This document shows, one piece after another, positions 1-4,992 of a DNA stretch of 6,278 bases (position 1 is the first letter of the stretch; each line of letters begins with the position of its first letter). Source of the DNA: Planctomycetaceae bacterium (GTDB lineage: Bacteria > Planctomycetota > Planctomycetia > Pirellulales > Pirellulaceae); NCBI GenBank assembly GCA_022614795.1, contig JAKEHX010000453.1, forward strand, positions 1 to 6,278. The letters are read 5' to 3'. The notes beneath the pieces are model-generated. The model was given only the letters and a program-made list of their open reading frames with translations, was not told where the DNA came from and ran no database searches. Made by a program: the position numbers and the translations under genes.

Positions 1-90
1 AAGGGCGGCATCAGCGGCGATACTTCGACGCTGGAAGATATGCGCGCCATTGAGCAACTCGCGCAGGCGCAAGGCAAGGACGAAGAGTAA
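1..90 (+). CDS. C-terminal end of an unidentified protein (5' partial)
   Basis: Frame 1 is open from the first base to a TAA at 88-90. It gives 29 residues beginning KGGISGDTSTLEDM and ending in a charged tail, QGKDEE. The other two plus frames do not stay open as cleanly. The fragment is hydrophilic with no membrane segment. The stop lies 3 bp from the stop of the convergent DinB gene, so the two genes meet tail to tail with no room for a separate terminator. The family cannot be recognised from so short a tail, and the start is outside the window. That it is coding at all rests on the open frame, the plausible composition and the tight convergent spacing. Confidence 0.5.
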   Translation, partial: KGGISGDTSTLEDMRAIEQLAQAQGKDEE

Positions 91-93
91 CCG

Positions 94-600
94 CTACTTC
101 GGGTCTCCGCCGTACCACGAATACCAAACGTCGTTGGTCGCAACGCTGGCAGGCATCCTCATGCCGTTCTGCTTCAGCGCCAGTAGGATTTGACCGCGAT
201 GATGGGAATCGTGGGCGATCAAGTAGCACATCCAACGCGCAGGCTTGCCCTGGAAGAACTTCACTCGTCCGCTGTCGCGCATTCTGGCGCGCAGTAAGTC
301 ATGAACGGCATTGCCGGAAGCGCGCAAGGCGGCGTGCAATTGCGCGCGGCTGGGCGAGGCTTGCTTGGCAAAAGGCTTGGCGCGTTTGGGCAGTTTCACT
401 CCGAAGTATTGCAGCCAAACCGCGTGCACTTTTTGCATGTGCATCAATTGCCGCAAAACGCTGCGGCCGCGCGAAGCCAGCGGCACGGCGTGGAATCCAC
501 GGGCAGGAATTTTTTGAACCAGTTTCAGAGTGATGGAACTGTTGACTCGCCAGGCCTGGAGGACTTGCTCAGAAAGCGGAAGCAGCGGCTTGCGCGGCAT
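94..600 (-). CDS. DinB/YfiT-family putative metal-dependent protein
   Basis: The product has 168 residues, the usual length for DinB-like four-helix-bundle proteins (DinB_2 / YfiT-like). These proteins bind a divalent metal through three histidines; the group includes thiol-transferase-like and damage-inducible proteins, mostly of unknown substrate. Visible signatures are LMHMQKVH at residues 52-59 (H54 and H59) and AHDSHHRGQI at 129-138 (H130, H133, H134), the characteristic C-terminal metal-binding helix. The end, DVWYSWYGGD, also fits the family. There is no signal peptide, so it is probably cytoplasmic. The start is the ATG at 598-600, only 6 bp after the stop of the DUF2062 gene, so translational coupling is likely; no well-spaced Shine-Dalgarno sequence is visible. 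The family assignment is good; the actual reaction is unknown. Confidence 0.85.
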   Translation of the reverse strand: MPRKPLLPLSEQVLQAWRVNSSITLKLVQKIPARGFHAVPLASRGRSVLRQLMHMQKVHAVWLQYFGVKLPKRAKPFAKQASPSRAQLHAALRASGNAVHDLLRARMRDSGRVKFFQGKPARWMCYLIAHDSHHRGQILLALKQNGMRMPASVATNDVWYSWYGGDPK

Positions 601-606
601 GGCCTG

Positions 607-1209
607 CTAATCCAGGCTGCCGGCCTCGGCGACGGCGCGGGCCTCGCGGCGCGCGAGAACTACCTTTCGCTGGCGCGCAGCCAGCCACCATATGACAGCG
701 TAGCCCAACAAGCCGAACAGGATGGAGATCGTGAAGTTGCCGACCATGAAGGTCATCAGGAACTGCTTGCCGATCAGCCCGCGGTTTTCGTAGCTGATCA
801 ACTCCGTGGCCACGCGCCACTCCGGCCCGACCATCAAATTGCCGACGATAACCGCCAGCGTCCAGGTGAACGGCGTCAACGGCCCGCACACGAAGCTGCC
901 CAACAGCGCGGCGGCGCGATTGGCGCCCATCAAGCCGGCCGAGAAGATGGCCAGCGCCGGGCCGAACCACAGCGTGGGGAAGATACCGATGAAGATGCCC
1001 AGGCCGGCGCCGCGGCCGACGCGCTCCGGCGAATCGTTCTTGCGAATCAGGCGCAAATACACGTAGCGGAAGATTCGCCAGAATCTGTTTTCATAGCGGC
1101 GCTTGTTTCTCATGCGCAGGGAGAATATCCAGTTGACGGCAAAAAAGCAAAACTTCTGAATCCTCGCGAGAAAAGCGCCGCCAGCGCTTGCCGCTTGCGC
1201 GGCAATCAA
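607..1209 (-). CDS. DUF2062 domain membrane protein
   Basis: The product is a small integral membrane protein with the DUF2062 pattern. A basic amphipathic N-terminal stretch (about residues 33-58) is followed by SPERVGRGAGLGIFIGIFP (60-78), a hydrophobic segment, GANRAAALLGSFVCGPLTPF (95-114), and a final hydrophobic span at about 151-178 with a basic tail. Family members usually have an N-P-L-T type motif; here it reads C-G-P-L-T-P. Hydrophobic stretches lie at about 67-92, 97-126 and 151-178. The function of DUF2062 is not established. Two starts are possible. The TTG at 1207-1209 has AGGA 7 bases upstream and an in-frame stop shortly before it (200 aa). The ATG at 1111-1113 lacks a clear ribosome site but begins right at the conserved basic region (168 aa). 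It is probably cotranscribed with the esterase upstream and DinB downstream. Confidence 0.82.
   Translation of the reverse strand: MIAAQAASAGGAFLARIQKFCFFAVNWIFSLRMRNKRRYENRFWRIFRYVYLRLIRKNDSPERVGRGAGLGIFIGIFPTLWFGPALAIFSAGLMGANRAAALLGSFVCGPLTPFTWTLAVIVGNLMVGPEWRVATELISYENRGLIGKQFLMTFMVGNFTISILFGLLGYAVIWWLAARQRKVVLARREARAVAEAGSLD
1111..1113 (-). other. Alternative ATG start for the DUF2062 protein
   Basis: Residue 33 of the long form is methionine, followed by RNKRRYENRFWRIFRYVYLR, the basic helix that normally precedes the DUF2062 core. The 32 residues before it (hydrophobic FFAVNWIFSL preceded by an Ala/Gly-rich stretch) are not a typical part of the family. Starting here would leave a gap of about 130 bp to the esterase stop. 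The AGGA-TTG pair at the long start argues the other way. Confidence 0.4.
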
Positions 1210-1213
1210 AAAA

Positions 1214-1220
1214 CTTTCCT
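1214..1220 (-). promoter_or_regulatory. Ribosome binding site for the TTG start of DUF2062
   Basis: The coding strand reads AGGAAAG, with AGGA 7 bases before the TTG at 1209. It directly abuts the degenerate heptamer array. It is the main support for the long, TTG-initiated form. Confidence 0.45.
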
Positions 1221-1248
1221 ACCTAACACCTAAAACCCTGCACCTATC
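1221..1248 (-). repeat. Degenerate heptamer array (4 units)
   Basis: The plus strand reads as four consecutive 7-mers: ACCTAAC, ACCTAAA, ACCCTGC, ACCTATC. On the coding strand the consensus is NNTAGGT, close to the CCCTAGC/GCTAGGG units at 4993-5020. The TAG stop of the esterase (1244-1246) lies inside the array. Because 7 is not a multiple of 3, repeated TAGs fall in different frames: TAGs at 1244, 1230 and 1219 cover all three. Confidence 0.6.
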
Positions 1249-2146
1249 TGCGTCCGGTGCGCTCGAAGTCGCCCATGGTTTTTTCCATTTCTTCGCGGGC
1301 GGCGTCGTCGACGCAGCCGTCGACCACGTGGGTCGTTAGGTCGGTGATGCCGGCGACGGGCACGGCGGCCTTGATCCGGTCGTCGATTGCGGCGACCCAC
1401 CAGCTATACGCCCCACCGCCGCTGCGGCCGGTGACGCCGAAGCGGGTCTTATCGACTTCAGGCCGCGTTTCGAGATAGTCCAGGGCCCGCACGCAATTCC
1501 ACGCCTCGACGCCAGCCGGCGTGTAGCCCCGGTTCAGCCACCACCACATGCCGTAGCGGTGCGTGCCGTGGTGAATCCCCTCGATCTCGCCCATCTGGAG
1601 CGTGTCGATCGTCAGGCAGACATAGCCGTTGCGGGCAAACCAGCCGCCATGATGCTGATAGGTCACCTTGTTGCCGTAGCTGACGCCGCCCTTCTTCACC
1701 GCGCCGTGGCCGCAGACATAGAGAATCGCCGGCAGCCCGCCTGAGGCGGCGTCGATTTTCTTCGGCAGGTAGAGGTTGCCCGTGACGTACAGGCCCGGCC
1801 GCGACTGGAAGTGCAGGTTTTCGACGACAAACTCATCGTGCTCCACGCGGCCGGTTACTTCGGCCTTCAAGTCCGATTTTTCCGGCAAAGGGTCGAGCCC
1901 CAGCATCTCCAGCAATTGCCGGCGATACTCGCCTTTCTTGGCGTTCCAATCGTCGAGCGTTTTGATCTCGGCCAGGCACGTTTTCTGAATCCGCTCCGTC
2001 TCGCGCCGGAAGTACTCGGCGATCATCGCATCGCCGCGGCTGGTGTCGAGCTTGGGCACGTCCGCCGGCTTGGCCGGTTCTTGCCCAATCGCGGCAAGAG
2101 CGAGCAGGGCAGGGGAGAGGAGAACGAGCAGCGTCGCGCGATTCAT
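1244..2146 (-). CDS. Secreted alpha/beta hydrolase (acetylxylan-esterase-like), apparently C-terminally truncated
   Basis: The 300-residue product opens with a signal peptide: MNR, a hydrophobic core at residues 4-20, and a likely cleavage after AIG (19-21) before QEP. An esterase-type alpha/beta hydrolase region follows, with PGLYVTGNLYLP (117-128), PAILYVCGHG (139-148) and the nucleophile elbow GRSGGG (240-245, Ser242). It resembles the large planctomycete acetylxylan-esterase/dienelactone-hydrolase-like proteins. From memory, those continue after the VVDGCV motif with several hundred residues that carry the catalytic Asp and His. Here the match stops at about residue 279, and an unrelated charged tail (DDAAREEMEKTMGDFERTGRR minus its last residue or so) leads straight to TAG. 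The charge-relay Asp and His are therefore probably missing, and the protein may be inactive or a pseudogene. The start ATG has GAGG 7 bases upstream. Confidence 0.75.
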   Translation of the reverse strand: MNRATLLVLLSPALLALAAIGQEPAKPADVPKLDTSRGDAMIAEYFRRETERIQKTCLAEIKTLDDWNAKKGEYRRQLLEMLGLDPLPEKSDLKAEVTGRVEHDEFVVENLHFQSRPGLYVTGNLYLPKKIDAASGGLPAILYVCGHGAVKKGGVSYGNKVTYQHHGGWFARNGYVCLTIDTLQMGEIEGIHHGTHRYGMWWWLNRGYTPAGVEAWNCVRALDYLETRPEVDKTRFGVTGRSGGGAYSWWVAAIDDRIKAAVPVAGITDLTTHVVDGCVDDAAREEMEKTMGDFERTGRR

Positions 2147-2150
2147 AACG

Positions 2151-2154
2151 TGGC
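2151..2154 (-). promoter_or_regulatory. Ribosome binding site of the esterase gene
   Basis: The coding strand carries GTGAGGCCACGTT directly before the ATG at 2146, so GAGG sits about 7 bases from the start. This supports the chosen start, as does the signal peptide that begins at that codon. Confidence 0.5.
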
Positions 2155-2279
2155 CTCACGATTGGTGTCGATGAGAGCAGCCCCGTATCGAGACAGCCCC
2201 AGTATCGTCCGGCCCCGGCCATCCTAAAGCAACCTCTGCCCCCGTTCATCTAGAAACGGCATTTTCCAGCGAAAGATAA

Positions 2280-2309
2280 TTGACAGCGGCGGTCCCCGCG
2301 ACATACGAT
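2280..2309 (+). promoter_or_regulatory. Sigma70-type promoter for the DUF1559 gene
   Basis: There is a perfect -35 box TTGACA at 2280-2285 and an 18-bp spacer to TACGAT at 2304-2309 (four of six matches to TATAAT). Transcription would start near 2316 and leave a leader of about 80 bases before the ATG at 2395. This is a consensus match only, with no experimental support. Confidence 0.45.
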
Positions 2310-2381
2310 GCGCGGCGTCTGGAGGGCGATTCCACCTTCCACGTTTGGGGCCGGCACGTCGTGGGTTGATTCGCTTCTGAC

Positions 2382-2387
2382 AGGGGG
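2382..2387 (+). promoter_or_regulatory. Ribosome binding site of the DUF1559 gene
   Basis: AGGGGG ends about 7 bases before the ATG at 2395. It decides between this start and the upstream in-frame candidate at 2308. Confidence 0.55.
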
Positions 2388-2394
2388 CTCAATC

Positions 2395-3531
2395 ATGCGC
2401 CGAAAGCACCATGGGTTCACACTGGTCGAGCTCTTAGTCGTCATCGCGATCATCGGCATCCTGATCGCACTCTTGCTGCCCGCGGTGCAAGCCGCCCGTG
2501 AAGCCGCCCGGCGCGTGCAGTGCCACAACAACCTCAAGCAACATGGCATTGCGCTGCACAATTTCGAGCACGTACATCGAACGCTCCCTCCGTTTTTCGG
2601 CACGTTCCCCGAGCGCGGCAACGCGGCGATCGAGGGGGGCTGGTTTGTCCATATCCTCCCCTACCTCGAGCAAGGGCTGATTACGGACCAGATCATCGCC
2701 AACGGCGGCGGCCTGGGGCAGACGCGGATTCTCGTCACGCCGGCAAGCGCGGATTACACGCCGGGACACTGGGAGTATCCGCCCGAGGGGCACTGGGAGA
2801 CGATCCCCGGCACGGGCGGCGGCGGCTCGGACCATCAAGGTCACACCTATCCCATCAACACGCCGCCCAACCGCCGCTGGGTCGGGCCGCCGCCGGTCTG
2901 GGTGCCGGGCACGGGAACGGCGCCCGTCTATCAGAACGTCAATCACGGCCTCGATGCCGTGAACGACGCGACCTTCAGCATCGTCGCTTGCCCCAGCGAC
3001 CCCAGCAGTGTCCCGAAGGACTACCGCTTCACGTTCCGCTTCAACACGCGGTGGGGACTGACCAACTACTTGGGCAACTTTCACTTGTTGGCCGTCAATG
3101 GCAACCGCAGCAAGCCGCGCCGCCTGACGGAGATCACCGACGGTCTGTCGAACACCGTCGCTGTCGGCGAAGCGATGCGGCTGTGCGACGGGACGTATCG
3201 ACTCGCGCTGTTCGGCCATTACGCCTTCCAACACTCGCACAACTTCGGCGTCGATTGGAACGGCGTCCCCAATACGTTCATGTTCCAGTCGGCCGCCCGG
3301 CCCAAGACGTGCAACAACTGGCGCGTGCAGGGCATGCACTATGGCCAGCTGAGCGTGCTCCTGACCGACGGCAGCGTCCGCTCGGTCAGCCGCACGCTGA
3401 CCCGCCGCGAGCTGAGCGATCCGGATCGGCCTGAGTGGGGCGTCGATCCGGTGATCGGCGCCGGCGACAACGGCGTCTGGGAACGACTGCTCATCCCGAC
3501 CGACGGCGAGCCGGTGGGGGAAGTGAACTAG
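2395..3531 (+). CDS. DUF1559 protein with type IV prepilin-like leader
   Basis: The 378-residue product begins MRRKHHG followed by FTLVELLVVIAIIGILIALL, a classic type IV pilin/pseudopilin leader. Prepilin peptidase would cut after Gly7 and leave Phe8 N-terminal, with Glu12 as the +5 glutamate; a 20-residue hydrophobic helix follows. Next comes AAREAARRVQCHNNLKQ (33-49), the hallmark of DUF1559, a family hugely expanded in planctomycetes and probably envelope-associated. Further family marks are CPSDP (199-203), TNYLGN (223-228), TDGLSNT (248-254), DGSVRSVS and a C-terminal WERLLIPTDGEPVGE. Residues about 103-185 form a Gly/Pro/Trp-rich insertion. The ATG at 2395 is chosen because the leader starts there and GGGGG lies 7 bases upstream; an upstream in-frame start at 2308 would put extra residues before the leader. 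No secretion cluster is visible nearby, so it is probably a stand-alone copy. Confidence 0.93.
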   Translation: MRRKHHGFTLVELLVVIAIIGILIALLLPAVQAAREAARRVQCHNNLKQHGIALHNFEHVHRTLPPFFGTFPERGNAAIEGGWFVHILPYLEQGLITDQIIANGGGLGQTRILVTPASADYTPGHWEYPPEGHWETIPGTGGGGSDHQGHTYPINTPPNRRWVGPPPVWVPGTGTAPVYQNVNHGLDAVNDATFSIVACPSDPSSVPKDYRFTFRFNTRWGLTNYLGNFHLLAVNGNRSKPRRLTEITDGLSNTVAVGEAMRLCDGTYRLALFGHYAFQHSHNFGVDWNGVPNTFMFQSAARPKTCNNWRVQGMHYGQLSVLLTDGSVRSVSRTLTRRELSDPDRPEWGVDPVIGAGDNGVWERLLIPTDGEPVGEVN

Positions 3532-3540
3532 GCGACGGCT

Positions 3541-3574
3541 ATCGGGTGCCATGCCCACGCTTGCGTGGGCGTGC
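3541..3574 (+). repeat. REP-like palindrome, copy A
   Basis: The stem is CATGCCCACGC (3550-3560), loop TT, GCGTGGGCGTG (3563-3573), paired over 11 positions with one T-G mismatch (3552/3571). It is preceded by ATCGGGTGC. Its orientation is opposite to copies B and C. It begins 10 bp after the DUF1559 stop, so in RNA its hairpin could stabilise or end that transcript, but there is no U-tract for a canonical terminator. Confidence 0.85.
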
Positions 3575-3622
3575 TGCGCTGCAATGTGACTCCGCGACTC
3601 GCAAGCCTTGTGAACACAACCG

Positions 3623-3641
3623 ATCGACCATTCTCGTCGAT
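3623..3641. repeat. Small inverted repeat upstream of the nuclease-like gene
   Basis: ATCGAC (3623-3628) and GTCGAT (3636-3641) are perfect 6-bp inverted arms around a 7-base centre. The right arm overlaps TGTAAT (3641-3646), five of six matches to a -10 box, though no -35 box is present at the correct spacing. It could be an operator or hairpin in front of the gene at 3676, or chance. Confidence 0.25.
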
Positions 3642-3675
3642 GTAATTCCTTACGCGGGTGACTACAATCGCTGGC

Positions 3676-4182
3676 ATGAAACGTAGGCGACATTACACAG
3701 GATGGGCCGGCGTTTTGGCGACCGCCGCCGAACTTACCCGCCGATGCTATGACGTCACCCTGACATTTGGAAACACGCCCAAGACCGACCTCTTGGCCGC
3801 TGCAGAAGACGGACCACCGTTTCGCGTGGAGGTTAAAAGCGCGTCGAGCCCAAATTGGATTCCGATTCAGAAGAGCATTCTGGAATCGCCGCCAGATGAC
3901 AACTCCTTTTTCGTCGTCGTACTGGTACCCTCTCAAGAAGCCGAGAAGTTTCGCTTTTTCGTTTTGACGCATGCAGAAGTGCTGACAGCGTGGAATGCCG
4001 TTCCAAAGACGAAACGCTCTGGCGAGCCCCTCAAACCGGGATGGGAAGGAATTGGCTGGCCAGCCGTCAAGCCGCACGAAAACTCATGGCACAAGCTGCC
4101 GGGATGGAAGCCAGTCGATCCAGCTCTGGCAGGCGAAGAGGTTCCGATTCGGGCGATGGCACCATCTACATCAGCGTCCTGA
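3676..4182 (+). CDS. PD-(D/E)XK nuclease-fold protein (putative)
   Basis: The product has 168 residues from the ATG at 3676 (174 if the GTG at 3658 is used). The core looks like a minimal restriction-endonuclease fold. An N-terminal helix (TGWAGVLATAAELTRRC, 8-24) leads to a strand pair with TPKTDLLAAAEDG (Asp38) and FRVEVKS (Glu52 and Lys54), matching D-X13-E-X-K. FFVVVLV and FRFFVLTHAEVL then resemble the last strands seen in small nuclease-like proteins, and WEGIGWPAVKPHENSWHKLPGW ends the conserved-looking part. The usual helix-1 acidic residue (GE-type) is not obvious; Glu19 may replace it. No signal peptide or membrane segment is present. The gene lies between palindromes A and B, just upstream of a transposase gene on the same strand. 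Its role (DNA cleavage, defence, or repair) is unknown, and no methyltransferase or other restriction partner is in the window. Neither start has a clear ribosome site. Confidence 0.65.
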   Translation: MKRRRHYTGWAGVLATAAELTRRCYDVTLTFGNTPKTDLLAAAEDGPPFRVEVKSASSPNWIPIQKSILESPPDDNSFFVVVLVPSQEAEKFRFFVLTHAEVLTAWNAVPKTKRSGEPLKPGWEGIGWPAVKPHENSWHKLPGWKPVDPALAGEEVPIRAMAPSTSAS

Positions 4183-4293
4183 GATACAACTCAAGACGCT
4201 GCTTCTATGCAATCGGTCGGGAGGCAAGCTGATGTTGCCAGAAGATCAGCGGTAAGCGCGTTCGGGAATCCATAGTAAGTCAAGCTGCGACGC

Positions 4294-4326
4294 AACACGC
4301 CCACGCAAGCGTGGGCGTGCCACCCG
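4294..4326 (-). repeat. REP-like palindrome, copy B
   Basis: A perfect 11-bp stem, CACGCCCACGC (4296-4306) / GCGTGGGCGTG (4309-4319), surrounds loop AA. It has the same orientation as copy C and is inverted relative to copy A. On the right it continues into CCACCCG, which is duplicated in tandem (4320-4326 and 4327-4333). It sits 39 bp upstream of the RAYT start. Confidence 0.88.
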
Positions 4327-4345
4327 CCACCCGCTCGCAAACTCA

Positions 4346-4356
4346 GCACAGTGTGC
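4346..4356. promoter_or_regulatory. Dyad abutting the RAYT start codon
   Basis: GCACA-G-TGTGC is an 11-bp palindrome with a one-base centre that ends one base before the ATG at 4358. It occupies the space where a ribosome site would be, and no Shine-Dalgarno sequence is present. It may be an operator or a chance dyad. Confidence 0.3.
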
Positions 4357-4357
4357 G

Positions 4358-4915
4358 ATGGCTGCCGAAACTCCTCATCGAAAGACTATCGTTCATTACG
4401 ACGGCGAACTTGACGCCCGATCGCTGACCTTCTCGTGCTTTCAGCATTGGCCGCTGTTGAGCAAGGATCGCTCGCGACAATGGATGGTTGAGGCCCTGAA
4501 GCTGGCGCGCGCGACGCATCCCCTGCACATCTGGGCCTACGTCATTATGCCCGAGCACGTGCATCTGCTCGTCTGGCCTCACGATCCGCAGTTCAAGATT
4601 GAGTTCGCTCTGTCCACGATCAAACAATCGGTATCGAAGCGCGCTTTGAATTGGCTGCGTGCCAACGCCCCGGCGTTTCTCGATCGGTTTAACGGCTCGT
4701 TCCACTTCTGGCAGGACGGTCCGGGTTACGACCGCAACCTCTACTCGCCGCGCTATATCTGGAACGATATCGACTACCTGCACGATAACCCAGTGCGCCG
4801 TGGGCTGGTCGCGCGACAGGTGGACTGGCCTTGGTCTAGTGCGGGGGCCTATGCCCGGATGAAAGATGCGCCGATCACAATCGACTTTGAGTCGTTGCCG
4901 GAAGACCCACGCTAG
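4358..4915 (+). CDS. REP-associated tyrosine transposase (IS200-like HUH, RAYT)
   Basis: The 185-residue product has the full plan of a Y1-transposase-like RAYT protein. These are HUH single-strand nucleases that recognise and cut at REP palindromes. Early residues VHYDGELDARSLTFSC (12-27) form the first strand region. IWAYVIMPEHVHLLVWP (58-74) contains the metal-binding HVH triad (67-69), which is intact. Tyr124 in FWQDGPGYDRN (117-127) is the best candidate for the catalytic tyrosine; YLHDNPVRRGLV (140-151) and WPWSSAGAY (157-165) are the typical C-terminal marks. The length suits a complete gene. The frame is open upstream to a TAA at 4253-4255 and has no earlier ATG, GTG or TTG, so the ATG at 4358 is the first usable start. 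Palindromes B and C, 39 bp before and 40 bp after it, are its likely substrates. Confidence 0.92.
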   Translation: MAAETPHRKTIVHYDGELDARSLTFSCFQHWPLLSKDRSRQWMVEALKLARATHPLHIWAYVIMPEHVHLLVWPHDPQFKIEFALSTIKQSVSKRALNWLRANAPAFLDRFNGSFHFWQDGPGYDRNLYSPRYIWNDIDYLHDNPVRRGLVARQVDWPWSSAGAYARMKDAPITIDFESLPEDPR

Positions 4916-4954
4916 ATTGCATCTGAGGAGAAATGGAGAGTCGAGTGCAAGTCC

Positions 4955-4990
4955 GCACGCCCACGCAAGCGTGGGACGTGGCACCCCGAT
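4955..4990 (-). repeat. REP-like palindrome, copy C
   Basis: The stem is CACGCCCACGC (4956-4966), loop AA, GCGTGGG-A-CGTG (4969-4980), with one extra A at 4976 that would bulge out. It is followed by GCACCCCGAT. It lies in the same orientation as copy B, 40 bp after the RAYT stop, and ends 2 bp before the heptamer array. Confidence 0.85.
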
Positions 4991-4992
4991 CG

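Larger units (their letters stand above)
2147..2394. other. Divergent intergenic region between esterase and DUF1559 genes
   Basis: This 248-bp spacer separates two genes read in opposite directions, so it should hold promoters for both. A plus-strand promoter candidate lies at 2280-2309. I found no convincing -35/-10 pair for the minus strand. A weak inverted repeat (CCGTT 2242-2246 / AACGG 2255-2259) is the only other structure seen. No small gene is evident. Confidence 0.6.
4183..4357. other. Spacer between nuclease-like and RAYT genes
   Basis: The spacer holds palindrome copy B, a 7-bp duplication and a dyad abutting the RAYT start. No convincing promoter or small gene was seen. Confidence 0.5.
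3541..4990 (+). mobile_element. Putative REP-bounded composite element (nuclease-like gene plus RAYT)
   Basis: Palindrome copies A and C lie at the two ends in inverted orientation, with extra matching bases outside the stems: ATCGGGTGCCA at the left edge and TGGCACCCCGAT at the right edge, whose reverse complement is ATCGGGGTGCCA. Inside are a PD-(D/E)XK-like gene, palindrome copy B and the HUH transposase gene. REP palindromes flanking a RAYT gene are an established arrangement (the REPtron). The claim that the nuclease-like gene travels with it is inference; an alternative is that only copies B and C belong to the transposase and copy A is an independent insertion. No target-site duplication was recognised. 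Confidence 0.4.

Noticed and set aside
301..1233. Long plus-strand open frame (310 codons) opposite DinB and DUF2062
   Set aside because: The two minus-strand genes have clear family motifs; this frame gives a low-complexity Gln/Arg/Ala-rich product, typical of an antisense shadow.
2242..2259. Inverted repeat CCGTT/AACGG in the divergent spacer
   Set aside because: Five-base arms around an eight-base centre are expected by chance, and nothing else supports an operator there.
2520..3434. Second plus-strand frame of 304 codons inside the DUF1559 gene
   Set aside because: The DUF1559 frame carries every family motif, and the overlapping product is Arg-rich with no recognisable domain.
3550..3573. 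Intrinsic terminator after the DUF1559 gene
   Set aside because: The hairpin is strong but no T-tract follows (next bases CTGCGCTGC), and the same palindrome occurs elsewhere, so it is listed as a REP copy.
3658..3675. GTG at 3658 as the start of the nuclease-like protein
   Set aside because: It adds only six residues (VTTIAG if read literally) and no ribosome site precedes it; the ATG at 3676 begins a basic helix that suits the fold. It remains possible.
2434..4077. Very long minus-strand open frame (547 codons) opposite the DUF1559 and nuclease-like genes
   Set aside because: It spans two well-supported plus-strand genes and palindrome copy A, and its translation is Arg/Ala/Val-rich with no domain signature. 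Such antisense frames are common in GC-rich coding DNA.
4343..4984. Minus-strand frame of 213 codons opposite the RAYT gene
   Set aside because: The plus frame has the intact HUH motif and all RAYT marks; the antisense product has no domain features.
3541..4990. CRISPR array
   Set aside because: Only three copies of a palindromic repeat, spaced about 740 and 660 bp apart and in mixed orientation, with genes between them and no cas genes. It fits REP elements instead.
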